From: Burkholderiales bacterium
Lineage (GTDB): Bacteria; Pseudomonadota; Gammaproteobacteria; Burkholderiales; Burkholderiaceae_D
DNA length: 45,563 nucleotides
Assembly: GCA_016200895.1 (NCBI GenBank)
Contig: JACQDX010000075.1
Coordinates: 1-45,563, forward strand
Reading direction: 5' to 3'
This document shows positions 34,464-44,199 of this stretch, one piece after another. A program made the position numbers and the translations under genes. Within the stretch, counting starts at the first letter, position 1. Each line of letters begins with the position of its first letter. The notes beneath the pieces are model-generated. The model saw only the letters and a program-made list of their open reading frames with translations. It was not told the DNA's origin and made no database searches.

Positions 34464-35588
34464 ATGAGTAAAGTAGTCATCAGCGGCACCGGCCTGTACA
34501 CGCCTTCCCAGTCCATTTCCAATGAAGAACTGATCGCCAGTTTCAATGCTTATGTCCAGCAACACAATGCACAAAACGCCGCTGCCATCGCCAGTGGTGA
34601 AGTAGTCGCGCTGGAAGAATCCAGCGTTGCCTTCATAGAAAAAGCCTCAGGCATCAAATCCCGCTTTGTCATGAACAAAGAAGGCGTGCTCGACATCAAC
34701 CGCATGGTGCCAAGCCTGCCAGAGCGCAGCGATGAAGAACCATCCATCATGTGTGAAATGGCCGTCGCTGCCGCCAATCAGGCGCTGGAACGTGCAGGCC
34801 GCACCGCCGCCGATATCGACGCCGTCATCTGCGCCGCCAGCAATATGCAACGTGGCTACCCAGCCATGGCGGTGGAAATTCAGAATGCACTCGGCATCGA
34901 TGGCTATGGCTATGACATCAACGTCGCCTGCTCATCTGCCACCTTTGGGATACAGGCTGCTGTCACTGCAATACAAGGCGGCCAGGCGCGTGCAGTACTG
35001 GTCGTCAACCCAGAGATCACCAGCGGCCACCTGAACTGGCGCGACCGTGACAGCCACTTCATTTTTGGTGATGCCTGCACCGCCATCATTGTAGAACGCG
35101 CTGACCTGGCGACATCCAAGCACCAGTTTGAAATTGTCGGCCTGAAGCTGAAGACGCAATTCTCCAACAACATCCGCAACAACTTCGGTTTCTTGAACCG
35201 TGCAGATGAAAGCGGCATAGGCAAGCCAGACAAACTGTTCCGCCAGCAAGGCCGCAAAGTGTTCAAGGATGTCTGCCCCATGGCCGCATCTGTCATTACA
35301 TCGACGGTACAGGCTGCCGACATCGCCATCCCCGATGTCAAACGCTACTGGCTGCACCAGGCTAACCTGAATATGAATTTGCTGATTGCCCGCATGATAC
35401 TGGGACGCGATGCTACGCCGGAAGAATCGCCGACCATTCTGGACACTTACGCCAATACTTCATCGGCTGGATCCATCATTGCCTTCCACAAATACCAGGA
35501 TGACCTGGAAACTGGCAATGTAGGTGTCATCTGCTCGTTTGGTGCGGGTTATTCGATAGGCTGCGTGGTGGTTAAAAAACTGGGCTAA
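34464..35588 (+). CDS. Beta-ketoacyl-ACP synthase III (KAS III), stand-alone
   Basis: A 374-residue thiolase-fold enzyme. The catalytic triad is visible: Cys156 in NVACSSATFG, His298 in LHQANLNM and Asn331 in YANTSSAGS. It is longer than housekeeping FabH (about 320) because of an insertion near residues 27-60 (FNAYVQQHNAQNAAAIASGE), as in a separate Burkholderiales KAS III subgroup. It condenses an acyl-CoA with malonyl-ACP; its primer is unknown. No fab genes are adjacent, so a role in a special acyl chain is possible. The start at 34464 (MSKVVISGTG) has AGCAAGAG upstream; the longer frame from 34392 is basic and not family-like. Confidence 0.88.
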   Translation: MSKVVISGTGLYTPSQSISNEELIASFNAYVQQHNAQNAAAIASGEVVALEESSVAFIEKASGIKSRFVMNKEGVLDINRMVPSLPERSDEEPSIMCEMAVAAANQALERAGRTAADIDAVICAASNMQRGYPAMAVEIQNALGIDGYGYDINVACSSATFGIQAAVTAIQGGQARAVLVVNPEITSGHLNWRDRDSHFIFGDACTAIIVERADLATSKHQFEIVGLKLKTQFSNNIRNNFGFLNRADESGIGKPDKLFRQQGRKVFKDVCPMAASVITSTVQAADIAIPDVKRYWLHQANLNMNLLIARMILGRDATPEESPTILDTYANTSSAGSIIAFHKYQDDLETGNVGVICSFGAGYSIGCVVVKKLG

Positions 35589-35608
35589 CATCTTCCACTT
35601 GAATAGCT

Positions 35609-35636
35609 AAAAGGCCGCATATGCGGCCTTTTGTTT
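35609..35636. terminator. Bidirectional terminator between KAS III and DUF3334
   Basis: Perfect palindrome with arms AAAAGGCCGCAT and ATGCGGCCTTTT, then GTTTT on the plus side. The A-run and T-run on the two sides allow termination of both convergent genes. Confidence 0.88.
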
Positions 35637-35669
35637 TACTGATCAGTTGATAAGACAGAAGCGATTTTT

Positions 35670-36368
35670 CTACATACCCAAAGACTTCAGCAATTCAGAG
35701 TTTTCGTCATCATCATCGGCTGCAAAAGCTGCTGCCCCCGCGGCGTTCTGATCGGCAGCTTGCTGCATATGGAGCAGTGCATCAGGATCAGGAACTTCGT
35801 GCGTTTCAAAATCATGCAATTTGATGAATTCTGTCCTGTCTATCGCCAGTTCAAGATAGAAAATATTGTTTTTCTCAGTGAAGAAAGACACGCGCCGTAA
35901 TTCCGGCCTGTCCAGCGGCGTATCCACACTCAGCATGACTTGCTTGGTCAGCACCAGCATCTTGGGTTGATTCTGGGTGATATTGGTTTGCAACTCCCTG
36001 CGCACCTTGCCAGTGAAATCACCAACGATCTGGTTCATCAACTCACCCAGGATATTCGCCACTTCATCTGAAGTAAACGAAGTCGCCAGCTCAGACTTGG
36101 GCATGCCCATGTTGAGCATGTACTTCTCATAGATTTCCAGCGCCGTATCACCATCAAAATTCAACACCACCAGCCCAGAAAAGCCACCGTCAAACAGCAC
36201 GAAGCAACCGATATCCGGCTTCAAACCTATCTTCGTGATGCGCTGCACCATGGCAGAATAATGCACCTTGCTGTTCGTGGCGACATTCAATACCCGTATC
36301 ACCGAATTACACAAACTGGTCAACAAGTCCTCTGTACCATACACAACGCTAGTTTCTTCTGTGGCCAT
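35670..36368 (-). CDS. DUF3334 protein, CheX-like
   Basis: About 232 residues. The central part VANILGELMNQIVGDFTGKVRRELQ resembles the phosphatase-family (CheX/CheC-like) helix, and FTSDEVANILGE looks like the E-x-x-N region; this matches the DUF3334 family. The C-terminus is a very acidic, Ala-rich tail (AAFAADDDDENSELLKSL). Function is unproven; a chemotaxis or signalling role is suggested only by fold similarity. The start MATEETSVVYG at 36368 is preferred over the MVM at 36374. Confidence 0.75.
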   Translation of the reverse strand: MATEETSVVYGTEDLLTSLCNSVIRVLNVATNSKVHYSAMVQRITKIGLKPDIGCFVLFDGGFSGLVVLNFDGDTALEIYEKYMLNMGMPKSELATSFTSDEVANILGELMNQIVGDFTGKVRRELQTNITQNQPKMLVLTKQVMLSVDTPLDRPELRRVSFFTEKNNIFYLELAIDRTEFIKLHDFETHEVPDPDALLHMQQAADQNAAGAAAFAADDDDENSELLKSLGM

Positions 36369-36793
36369 GACCAACTCCCGAATTTATTACATGAAAAATC
36401 AATCCACCCCGCCCAATGAACACTAAGTGCCGCAAGGCTGCGGTCACACTCAACATCCTGGCAAGATAGAGACACAGCATTCCCGCCCCGGCTTCATCGG
36501 TAACGGCAACACGAAACTTATCTGGAATAGCAATTAACAGCATACTCCCACTATGAATTACAAGACATACCCAAAACCAGCCAGGCATATCCCCTATTGA
36601 ACAGGCGCAAAGTCTGTTGGAATATTGAAAGAATACTGAAGCGATAGCGCCCCGTCTACATGTTTCATGCAATGAGAGTAATTTGGAGGTATTCGGCTTT
36701 AAGTGTGCTTAACGGGTGTTGCTAATTTGCAAGTACTCAAATATGGCAGGCACTGTCATTAATATGGCCTGTTAAAGTTGCCGCTCGTCATCA

Positions 36794-36821
36794 ATGTTAA
36801 TCAATTTGCAAAAATTAACAT
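36794..36821. promoter_or_regulatory. Inverted repeat upstream of cas3
   Basis: Arms ATGTTAAT (36794-36801) and ATTAACAT (36814-36821) with 12 bases between, just upstream of a promoter-like sequence. Its place suggests a binding site for a regulator of the cas operon, with half-sites about two helical turns apart. No regulator gene lies in the locus. Confidence 0.45.
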
Positions 36822-36830
36822 AAATGCATA

Positions 36831-36858
36831 TTGACTGATGCACTTATTGAAATTATCT
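36831..36858 (+). promoter_or_regulatory. Possible cas operon promoter
   Basis: TTGACT (36831-36836) and TTATCT (36853-36858) with a 16-base spacer resemble sigma-70 elements. The expected start near 36865 would leave a 75-base leader before cas3. The region directly before it is the inverted repeat above. Confidence 0.45.
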
Positions 36859-36940
36859 TTAAAACAATAAATTCCTTGTCAGCCTCATTATATTTCCTTT
36901 GGACGAACTCAAAACAGCGAAAACTGCCCAATGAATAGCC

Positions 36941-39184
36941 ATGAATAAATTAAAAGCAATCGCACACGCGGCAATGAATAAAGATGGAAGCTGGCGTGAA
37001 CCTCACGGCTTGGATGAGCATTTACACTCAGTAGCTATTCTGAGTGCGCAATTCGCCAAACCATTTAACAGCGCAGACTGGGCTGAACTTGCAGGACTGT
37101 GGCATGACCTCGGAAAATACAGATTACGGTTCCAGAACTATATCCGGCTTGCAAGTGGCTTTGAAGCAGATGCGCATATTAAAGGCGAAGCTGGCAAAGC
37201 ACCGCACTCCACGGCAGGTGCCATTTTGGCGTGCGAAAAATTTGGCGTCAAAGGGCGAGTTCTCGCCTATCTCATTGCTGGGCATCACGCTGGTTTAGCT
37301 GATTGGTTTGATAGTCTAGATTATCGCTTAAGTTCAGAGAACAGCCTGGCTGAATACAATGAAGCATTAGCACAAAGCCCTCCAGCAGATATTCTGGATC
37401 ACGGAATATTTACGCCTGATTTGTCAGTGATTCCGGGTGGTAAGGATGGTTTCGCCTTATGGGTCCGCATGATGTTTTCATGTCTTATTGATGCAGACCG
37501 CCTTGATACAGAAGCCTATATGGATCCTGAGAAGTTCGCACAACGGACAGAATGGCCCAACATACAACACCTTTTGCTTCAATTTGATAATTTCATAGAA
37601 ACAAAAGCGGCATCTGCTCCGGCAACTTCAGTTAATTCCTTGCGTCAGGACATTTTGCGTCAATGTCGCGACAAAGCGACGGGCACACCAGGACTTTTTT
37701 CACTAACTGTTCCAACGGGCGGAGGAAAAACCCTCTCCAGTCTTGCATTTGGTTTAGAACATGCAAAACACCACAATAAGCTTCGCCTTATTTATGTTAT
37801 TCCATACACCAGTATCATCGAACAAACAGCGGATATCTTCCGCTCCATATTTGGTGAAGCAGTTATCGAGCATCATAGCAATGCCGAAGCTGATCCACTA
37901 AAAGAAAATCATAAAAGTCATCTGGCTACAGAAAACTGGGATGCCCCAATTATCGTCACAACAACTGTCCAGTTTTTTGAATCACTATTCGCAGCCAAAA
38001 CATCTCGTTGTCGAAAATTGCACAACATAGTTGATTCAGTTGTTGTTCTTGATGAAGCACAACTGTTACCTCCAGAATTTTTACAAGCTATTCTTGATGC
38101 ACTGAATTTGTTAAGCAAATTTTACGGCGTCAGTGTCGTGCTTTCGACCGCCACTCAGCCCGCGCTGTCCACACGTGAATACTTCGACGCTGGCAACAAT
38201 ATGCGCGGACTTGAAAATGTACGTGAAATCATAGCCGATCCCGATGCACTATATTCTGCACTGGACAGAGTCACCGTACGCTTACCATTCGACTGGAATG
38301 CGCATACTGACTGGGACACGTTAGCAAACGATATTACTCAGCATCCATCCGTCCTCGCGATAGTAAATCGTCGTAAGGATGCTCGTGAACTCTGGCAACG
38401 TCTGCCTGAGGGTAGTCTGCACTTATCTGCACTAATGTGCGGCCAGCACCGGTCAGACACAATACAATCAATCAAAGAGCGACTCAAAGCTGGTATACCG
38501 ATACGGGTAGTAAGTACGCAACTTGTAGAGGCTGGTGTAGATGTAGATTTCCCTATCGTTTTCCGTGCCTTGGCAGGTCTAGATTCTATCGCACAGGCAG
38601 CAGGGCGTTGCAACCGCGAAGGCGGAATAGAAAAGGGAGAGGTCATTGTTTTTATACCGCCAGAACTCTCGCCCAAAGGACATTTACGCAAAGCCGAAGA
38701 TTCTTGCCGCAGCGTACTCTATGGTCACACAGGTCACCCTTTGGAGCGTGGCTTATTCGAAAAATATTTCGAAAAACTATACCATTCTTGCGAATTGGAT
38801 CAGCATGAAATTGTCAATCTGCTTAAAGTTGATGGTGAACTGGCGGTAAATTTCCGTACCGCGGCGGATAAGTTCAAACTTATTCAGGATGAAGACACTG
38901 CATCTGTCATTGTGCGTTATCGTGGACTGAATGGCAGCAACAACGACATTGAGAAATGGATCAATACCTTGAAAAAGGAAGGCACAGATAGATGGTTGAT
39001 GCGCAAGCTTCAACGTTACACGGTCAATATCCCGCGCCATGATGCTACACGCTTACTGATGCAGGGTGATATTGAGGAATTGATCCCAGGTTTGTTCATA
39101 CAAATTAGCGACTATCTTTACGATGAACAACTTGGCTTGATTCCCGAGGGATTGCTTCCGTCAAAGTCAGAATTGATTTTCTGA
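36941..39184 (+). CDS. cas3: Type I-C Cas3 helicase-nuclease
   Basis: A 747-residue effector nuclease recruited by Cascade to degrade target DNA. The N-terminal HD nuclease has HLHS at 27-30, the HD pair at 55-56 in LWHDLGKYRLRFQNY, and HHAGLADW further on. The superfamily 2 helicase follows: Walker A PTGGGKT (258-264), DEAQ box (371-374), STATQPAL (motif III), and STQLVEAGVDVDFP with QAAGRCNREG (motif VI). HD and helicase are fused in the usual order. The start ATG at 36941 has only a weak ribosome site. It heads an operon of seven cas genes with small gaps or overlaps; the order is canonical for subtype I-C. Confidence 0.95.
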   Translation: MNKLKAIAHAAMNKDGSWREPHGLDEHLHSVAILSAQFAKPFNSADWAELAGLWHDLGKYRLRFQNYIRLASGFEADAHIKGEAGKAPHSTAGAILACEKFGVKGRVLAYLIAGHHAGLADWFDSLDYRLSSENSLAEYNEALAQSPPADILDHGIFTPDLSVIPGGKDGFALWVRMMFSCLIDADRLDTEAYMDPEKFAQRTEWPNIQHLLLQFDNFIETKAASAPATSVNSLRQDILRQCRDKATGTPGLFSLTVPTGGGKTLSSLAFGLEHAKHHNKLRLIYVIPYTSIIEQTADIFRSIFGEAVIEHHSNAEADPLKENHKSHLATENWDAPIIVTTTVQFFESLFAAKTSRCRKLHNIVDSVVVLDEAQLLPPEFLQAILDALNLLSKFYGVSVVLSTATQPALSTREYFDAGNNMRGLENVREIIADPDALYSALDRVTVRLPFDWNAHTDWDTLANDITQHPSVLAIVNRRKDARELWQRLPEGSLHLSALMCGQHRSDTIQSIKERLKAGIPIRVVSTQLVEAGVDVDFPIVFRALAGLDSIAQAAGRCNREGGIEKGEVIVFIPPELSPKGHLRKAEDSCRSVLYGHTGHPLERGLFEKYFEKLYHSCELDQHEIVNLLKVDGELAVNFRTAADKFKLIQDEDTASVIVRYRGLNGSNNDIEKWINTLKKEGTDRWLMRKLQRYTVNIPRHDATRLLMQGDIEELIPGLFIQISDYLYDEQLGLIPEGLLPSKSELIF

Positions 39185-39195
39185 AAGGACTTATC

Positions 39196-39861
39196 TTGAA
39201 ACGTTATTGTTTAGAACTATCAGGTAACTATGCATGTTTTACACGCCCCGAAATGAAAGTCGAACGCGTCAGTTATGACGTGATTACTCCTTCTGCGGCT
39301 CGTGCGTGCTTTGAATCCATTTTATGGAAGCCTGCAATTCGCTGGCACATCCGGGAAGTTGAAGTCCTGAATCCTATCAACTGGATTAATTTGCGACGCA
39401 ATGAAGTAGGTAACGTCATATCTACTCGTAATGTTGAAGCCGCCATGAAAGGCGGGGATGCAATACTGGGTTTGAATATTGAAGATGAAAGACAGCAGCG
39501 TGCTGGTTTGTTCTTGCGTGATGTTGCTTATCGAATCCATGCCGATTTGGAATTTATTGCCGAACGGGATAAAAGCGCAAACGCCAATAAATATTACGAA
39601 ATGTTTGAACGCCGGGCAAGTCGTGGCCAATGCGTCAATCAACCCTATCTGGGCTGCCGTGAGTTTTCTGCTTTCTTCCGTTTAATCACGGATATATCCG
39701 TCGAACCGGCACCAATCAATGAGACCCGAGAATTAGGTTTCATGTTGCATGATCTGGATTTCAGTAAGCCTGATGATCCCATGCCCAGATTCTTTCGCGC
39801 ACGCTTGGAAAACGGCAAAGTGAGCATTCCTGACTGGAATAGCACAGAGGTCAAAGCATGA
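39196..39861 (+). CDS. cas5c: Type I-C Cas5c (Cas5d) pre-crRNA endonuclease and Cascade subunit
   Basis: A 221-residue RAMP protein. In subtype I-C this protein replaces Cas6: it cuts pre-crRNA at the base of the repeat hairpin and stays on the 5' handle. Family block: VERVSYDVITPSAARACFESILWKPAIRW, and the later GQCVNQPYLGCREFSAFF. The start is an unusual TTG at 39196 with AAAGGA upstream; no ATG exists earlier in the frame. It ends overlapping cas8c as ATGA. Confidence 0.93.
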   Translation: MKRYCLELSGNYACFTRPEMKVERVSYDVITPSAARACFESILWKPAIRWHIREVEVLNPINWINLRRNEVGNVISTRNVEAAMKGGDAILGLNIEDERQQRAGLFLRDVAYRIHADLEFIAERDKSANANKYYEMFERRASRGQCVNQPYLGCREFSAFFRLITDISVEPAPINETRELGFMLHDLDFSKPDDPMPRFFRARLENGKVSIPDWNSTEVKA

Positions 39862-41630
39862 TACTGCAAGCACTCAATGACTACTATACACGTAGGCAAA
39901 CTTCATCAGACCCACAAGACCGCTTGCCCGCGTTTGGGCTAGAAGAAAAAGAAATTCCTTTCATCATAGAAATTGACGCACAAGGTAATCTCGTCAATCT
40001 TGCCGACACTCGAAAAATTGAAGGTAAGAAAAAAATCGCACAAGGATTTTTAGTACCGCAAGGAGTAAAAAAGACTTCCGGTGTAGCTGCGAATCTATTG
40101 TGGGATAACGCCGAATATGTCCTGGGCATAGATACAAAAGGGAAGCCAGAACGGGTAGCAGAGCAACATGCAGCCTTTCGCTCTCGCCTTGCAGATTTGA
40201 CTTCAAAAGTATCAGATGACGCTGGCTTAAATGCCATTAACGCCTTTTTTGATCAGAAGAACCTGAGCCAATTTGAAAAATTTCCTTCATGGGAAGAGAT
40301 CCTACTAACTAATCCCAATCTGACATTTCGATTAAATAGTGACATCGGATTAATTTGTCAGCGCCCGGCAATAGTGGCCGCTACTGCACAGAGTTCGGAA
40401 GTCACTGCAAATGACGGAACTTGCCTCGTCACTGGTAAGCCGGCTCAAATTGAACGCCTCCACTCGTCAATCAAAGGGGTATGGGGTGCTCAAACTGCTG
40501 GCGCCAACATAGTTTCTTTTAATCTTCCAGCATTTAGCTCATATGGCAAGAATCAAGGTGCCAACGCGCCCCTGGGCAAAGCAACAATGTTCGCTTACAC
40601 CACAGCGCTCAATAGTTTGCTTGCGCGTGATTCACGTCAACGCGTTCAAGTCGGCGATGCATCTACCGTCTTTTGGGCCGAGGAAGAGCATGATCTTGAA
40701 ACACAATTGCCAGATATCTTTGGTGAACCACAAAAAGATAATCCGGATCGCGGCACCGAAGCAATCAAGTCAATGCTATCCGCGGCACAATCAGGAAAAT
40801 TTGTTCACGGTTCAGAAAAAACCAAGTTTCATGTCCTAGGTTTAGCGCCCAACGCAGCACGCATCGCGATTCGTTTTTGGGAGACCGCGACAGCGAAAGA
40901 ACTGGCGCAACGCATCGCTCTCCACTTCGCGGACATGAAAATAGCTCGTGCTTCCTACGACCCCGAACACCTCTCTTTATTTCGTTTACTGACTTCCCTT
41001 GCGGTACAAAACAAAGCCGACAATATCCCACCAAATCTCGCTGGTGAGGTCATGCGATCCATTCTACAAGGATCTCTTTACCCAGCACCATTACTTACCT
41101 TGGCAGTGCAGCGTAGCCGCGCCGAACAAAAACCAACCTATGCTCGCGCTTCGATTATCAAAGCTTCATTGAATCGTTTGATCCGTCGCAAAAACCTGGA
41201 TATTTTATCAGACGAAAAAGTTACGGCAATCCATCTAGAAAAGGAATTTCAAATCATGCTTGATCCAACCAATGATAATCCCGCCTATCTGCTAGGACGC
41301 TTGTTTGCCACGCTTGAAAAAATCCAGGAGGAGGCAAGCCCGGGACTAAATGCAACGATCAGAGACCGATATTACAGCGCAGCATCAAGTACACCTGTTG
41401 CTGTGTTCACTACATTATTGCGTCTAAAAAATCATCATTTGGGAAAATTATCCAAGGGGCGTGCAATTGAAAAAGAAAGATTGATTACGGAAATTTTAGG
41501 CGGTTTAAGCGACTTCCCCAAAATACTTCCTTTACCCGAACAAGGAAAATTCGCTTTGGGTTACTACCACCAGCGACAAGTATTTTTCACAAAAAACGAC
41601 ACAACCAACAATGAAGAGGAATCAAAATGA
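39858..41630 (+). CDS. cas8c: Type I-C Cas8c (Csd1) large subunit
   Basis: A 590-residue large subunit that recognises the PAM and helps open target DNA. Family-like elements are [12 protein letters not shown] at the start, a Cys-containing [14 protein letters not shown] segment, [26 protein letters not shown], and the helical C-terminus. Overlaps cas5c and cas7c as ATGA, so it is translationally coupled. Its last 124 codons also form the internal cas11c reading frame. Confidence 0.94.
   Translation: MILQALNDYYTRRQTSSDPQDRLPAFGLEEKEIPFIIEIDAQGNLVNLADTRKIEGKKKIAQGFLVPQGVKKTSGVAANLLWDNAEYVLGIDTKGKPERVAEQHAAFRSRLADLTSKVSDDAGLNAINAFFDQKNLSQFEKFPSWEEILLTNPNLTFRLNSDIGLICQRPAIVAATAQSSEVTANDGTCLVTGKPAQIERLHSSIKGVWGAQTAGANIVSFNLPAFSSYGKNQGANAPLGKATMFAYTTALNSLLARDSRQRVQVGDASTVFWAEEEHDLETQLPDIFGEPQKDNPDRGTEAIKSMLSAAQSGKFVHGSEKTKFHVLGLAPNAARIAIRFWETATAKELAQRIALHFADMKIARASYDPEHLSLFRLLTSLAVQNKADNIPPNLAGEVMRSILQGSLYPAPLLTLAVQRSRAEQKPTYARASIIKASLNRLIRRKNLDILSDEKVTAIHLEKEFQIMLDPTNDNPAYLLGRLFATLEKIQEEASPGLNATIRDRYYSAASSTPVAVFTTLLRLKNHHLGKLSKGRAIEKERLITEILGGLSDFPKILPLPEQGKFALGYYHQRQVFFTKNDTTNNEEESK
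41256..41630 (+). CDS. cas11c: Predicted Cas11c small subunit from an internal start within cas8c
   Basis: In type I-C systems the small subunit is made from an internal start inside cas8c (shown for Desulfovibrio vulgaris). Here an in-frame ATG (codon 467 of cas8c) is preceded by AAGGA with 10 bases of spacing, and would give a 124-residue helical protein starting [20 protein letters not shown]. This is a prediction; translation must be shown. The protein would line the crRNA belly of Cascade. Confidence 0.65.
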   Translation: MLDPTNDNPAYLLGRLFATLEKIQEEASPGLNATIRDRYYSAASSTPVAVFTTLLRLKNHHLGKLSKGRAIEKERLITEILGGLSDFPKILPLPEQGKFALGYYHQRQVFFTKNDTTNNEEESK

Positions 41631-42508
41631 GCCTGAATAATCGCTACGATTTCGTATTACTTTTTGATGTGAAAGATGGAAATCCAAATGGTGACCCTGA
41701 TGCCGGAAATTTGCCACGACTGGACGCAGAAACTGGGCATGGCCTTGTGACTGATGTTAGTCTCAAACGGAAAATACGCAATTTTGTTGGCATTGCCAAA
41801 GGTGAACAACCTCCTTTCGAAATTTATATCAAAGAAAAAGCAATACTTAATAATCAAAATAAACGGGCATATATTGGAATTGGTCGTGAAGAACTATTAG
41901 AGAGCGATGATAAAAAACGTAAGGGAGGTGATGCGGTAGAGGGTGCACGCAACTGGATGTGCAAAAACTTCTTTGACGTCAGAACTTTCGGCGCAGTCAT
42001 GTCCACCGGCATCAACTGCGGCCAAGTTCGCGGCCCAGTACAATTAACTTTCGCCCGATCAGTTGATCCGATTATTGCCCAAGAACATTCCATCACGCGT
42101 ATGGCCGTTGCCACCGAAGCAGAGGCCGAAAAGCAAGGGGGTGATAATCGGACTATGGGACGAAAGCATACTGTCCCTTACGGTCTTTATATTGCCCATG
42201 GCTTTGTCTCCAGTTTCCTCGCCAAGCAAACCGGCTTCTCTGATGAAGACCTGGACTTACTTTGGCAAGCCTTGAGCCAAATGTTTGAACATGACCGATC
42301 TGCGGCTCGTGGAGAAATGAGTACGCGTGGACTATATGTATTTAAACATGCCTCCGAACTTGGTAACGCTCCCGCGAATAGTCTGTTTGATCGCATCCGG
42401 ATAAATCGTAAAGAAGGGATAGATGTTGCACGCAATTTTAGTGACTACGAAGTAAGCGTTCAAGACAATGATTTACCCGCTGGTGTCGAACTAATGAAAC
42501 TAATGTAA
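41627..42508 (+). CDS. cas7c: Type I-C Cas7c (Csd2) backbone subunit
   Basis: A 293-residue RAMP protein that forms the Cascade filament along the crRNA. The start [25 protein letters not shown] and [14 protein letters not shown] are hallmark Csd2/Cas7 blocks, followed by [29 protein letters not shown]. Overlaps cas8c as ATGA; then 22 bases to cas4. Confidence 0.96.
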   Translation: MSLNNRYDFVLLFDVKDGNPNGDPDAGNLPRLDAETGHGLVTDVSLKRKIRNFVGIAKGEQPPFEIYIKEKAILNNQNKRAYIGIGREELLESDDKKRKGGDAVEGARNWMCKNFFDVRTFGAVMSTGINCGQVRGPVQLTFARSVDPIIAQEHSITRMAVATEAEAEKQGGDNRTMGRKHTVPYGLYIAHGFVSSFLAKQTGFSDEDLDLLWQALSQMFEHDRSAARGEMSTRGLYVFKHASELGNAPANSLFDRIRINRKEGIDVARNFSDYEVSVQDNDLPAGVELMKLM

Positions 42509-42530
42509 AAATTTTCGCTATGGATAAGCC

Positions 42531-43160
42531 ATGTCCACCTCCTCAGAGAATGACGCCATTGCATTATCAGCTCTACAGCATTGGATATATTGCCCGCGAC
42601 AATGCGGACTGATACATCTAGAGCAGGCATTTGCAGAAAACATCCATACTGCTCGTGGCCAGGCAGTTCATCACCTGGTTGACACACCGGGATATGAAAT
42701 CAAGGCGGGGGGGCGTGTGGAGCGCGCCCTACCTGTATGGAGTGATCGCTATAACTTGATCGGTAAAGCAGATTTAGTTGAATTTCATCCTGATGGCATG
42801 GTTTATCCAGTTGAATTCAAACACGGTGCAAAACGGCAGAAACTTCACGATGACATTCAACTTGCAGCGCAAGCATTGTGTCTTGAAGAGATGTTAAATC
42901 GTCCTGTACCGAAAGGGGCCATATTCCACGCCAGCAGCCATCGCCGACGAGAAGTGTTAATTACGCCTGCATTACGCGACCTTGTCATTGCTACGGCTGA
43001 TGCGATACGCCACATGCTGGCCGTTGGAAAACTTCCCAACCCTGTCAATGATGCGCGTTGCAAAGAATGTTCACTGAAAGAAATGTGTCAGCCTGAAGCA
43101 TTAACATTACGTGAAAAGCAACGTCAACAAAGAAACAATTTGTTTAACCCGGAGGCATAA
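42531..43160 (+). CDS. cas4: Cas4 exonuclease of adaptation
   Basis: A 209-residue RecB-like protein that trims new spacers and selects the PAM with Cas1-Cas2. Iron-sulfur cysteines: YCPRQC (Cys21, Cys25) and CKECSLKEMC (Cys177, 180, 186). Nuclease residues are in GKADLVEF and YPVEFKHGAKR, and the following IQLAAQALCLEEML is the QxxxY-like motif region. Normal size and position for I-C. The ribosome site is weak. Confidence 0.95.
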   Translation: MSTSSENDAIALSALQHWIYCPRQCGLIHLEQAFAENIHTARGQAVHHLVDTPGYEIKAGGRVERALPVWSDRYNLIGKADLVEFHPDGMVYPVEFKHGAKRQKLHDDIQLAAQALCLEEMLNRPVPKGAIFHASSHRRREVLITPALRDLVIATADAIRHMLAVGKLPNPVNDARCKECSLKEMCQPEALTLREKQRQQRNNLFNPEA

Positions 43161-43164
43161 GGTG
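43151..43164 (+). promoter_or_regulatory. Ribosome site fixing the GTG start of cas1
   Basis: GGAGG lies inside the last codons of cas4 and 6 bases before GTG. Together with family length, it decides for the GTG rather than the upstream ATG. Confidence 0.8.
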
Positions 43165-44196
43165 CATACCATTCAAAACACCTTGTACGTCATGACGCCA
43201 AATGCTTATGCGCACCTGGAAAACTCTACTTTACGAATAGAGGTGGAACGGGAAAAGAAATTGCAAGTACCACTTCATCTTTTGAATGGACTTGTATGCT
43301 TCGGCAATGTGATGGTGTCGCCCGCGTTAATGCATAGACTTGCAGACGAAGGAAAATCCCTTGTCTTGCTGGATAATGCGGGTCGTTTCAAGGCGCGGCT
43401 CGAGGGGCCAGTGTCCGGCAATATCCTGTTGCGTCAGGCACATCACCGTGCCTCGAATGAAACAAGTTTCGCCCTCGAATTCGCTCGCAGCATTGTCGCT
43501 GGCAAATTGAAAAATAGTCGCACCAATATTCAGCGAGGTGCACGCGAAACCTCTGACACTGAAGAGATTAGCAGTCTTACTCGTACCATCGATAATCTGG
43601 CCGCCTCTTTACGCGCGGCTGCAGTTGCGACCACAATAGATGAACTGCGTGGTATTGAGGGTGAAGCTGCACGTGGTTATTTCGCCGCCCTCAACTTGGT
43701 GGTAAAACCACAAGCACGTAGCTTGTTTTCATTGAATGGTCGCACCCGTCGCCCTCCCCTTGATCGCTTTAATGCTTTGATTTCTTTTCTATATGCCATG
43801 CATATGAACGATTGCCGCTCGGCATGCGAAGCGGCAGGTCTGGATGTGCAATTGGGATTTTTACATACCGTACGACCAGGTCGTGCTTCACTTGCGCTGG
43901 ACTTACAAGAGGAATTTCGTTCTATTGTTTGTGACCGGCTCGCATTGACTCTTATCAATCGTGGGCAATTGAACGCCAGTGATTTTGAGGAAAGAGAAGG
44001 TGGCGCAGTCATGCTTAACGATAGAGGTAGGCGTACCGTCATTGCGGCATGGCAGGAAAGAAAGCAAGAAGAAGTCACCCATCCACTGACTAATATCAAA
44101 ACTCCAATTGCATTATTGCCTTTTATTCAAGCTCGCTTCATCGCCAGAACCATACGCGGTGAGATGGAAACGTATTTACCCTACCTTTCTAAGTAA
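43162..44196 (+). CDS. cas1: Cas1 integrase
   Basis: A 344-residue Cas1 of the I-C type. The region GIEGEAARGYFAAL near residues 164-177 and HTVRPGRASLALDLQEEFR further on hold the conserved Glu, His and Asp metal ligands, so the enzyme should be active. The start is the GTG at 43162 (HTIQNTLYVMTPNAYAHLEN), 1 base after the cas4 stop, with GGAGG just upstream; a longer frame from 43111 overlaps cas4 and does not match the family. Confidence 0.96.
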   Translation: MHTIQNTLYVMTPNAYAHLENSTLRIEVEREKKLQVPLHLLNGLVCFGNVMVSPALMHRLADEGKSLVLLDNAGRFKARLEGPVSGNILLRQAHHRASNETSFALEFARSIVAGKLKNSRTNIQRGARETSDTEEISSLTRTIDNLAASLRAAAVATTIDELRGIEGEAARGYFAALNLVVKPQARSLFSLNGRTRRPPLDRFNALISFLYAMHMNDCRSACEAAGLDVQLGFLHTVRPGRASLALDLQEEFRSIVCDRLALTLINRGQLNASDFEEREGGAVMLNDRGRRTVIAAWQERKQEEVTHPLTNIKTPIALLPFIQARFIARTIRGEMETYLPYLSK

Positions 44197-44199
44197 ATC

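Larger units (their letters stand above)
36369..36940. other. Intergenic region ahead of the cas operon
   Basis: About 570 bases without a convincing gene. A 107-residue minus-strand frame at 36349-36672 overlaps the DUF3334 start, has mixed composition and no ribosome site, so it is not called. The left part may carry the DUF3334 promoter; the right 200 bases are AT-rich and hold the probable cas promoter and an inverted repeat. Confidence 0.6.

Noticed and set aside
36349..36672. Minus-strand 107-residue frame upstream of DUF3334
   Set aside because: It overlaps the start of a supported gene on the same strand, lacks a ribosome site and has no recognisable composition or motif.
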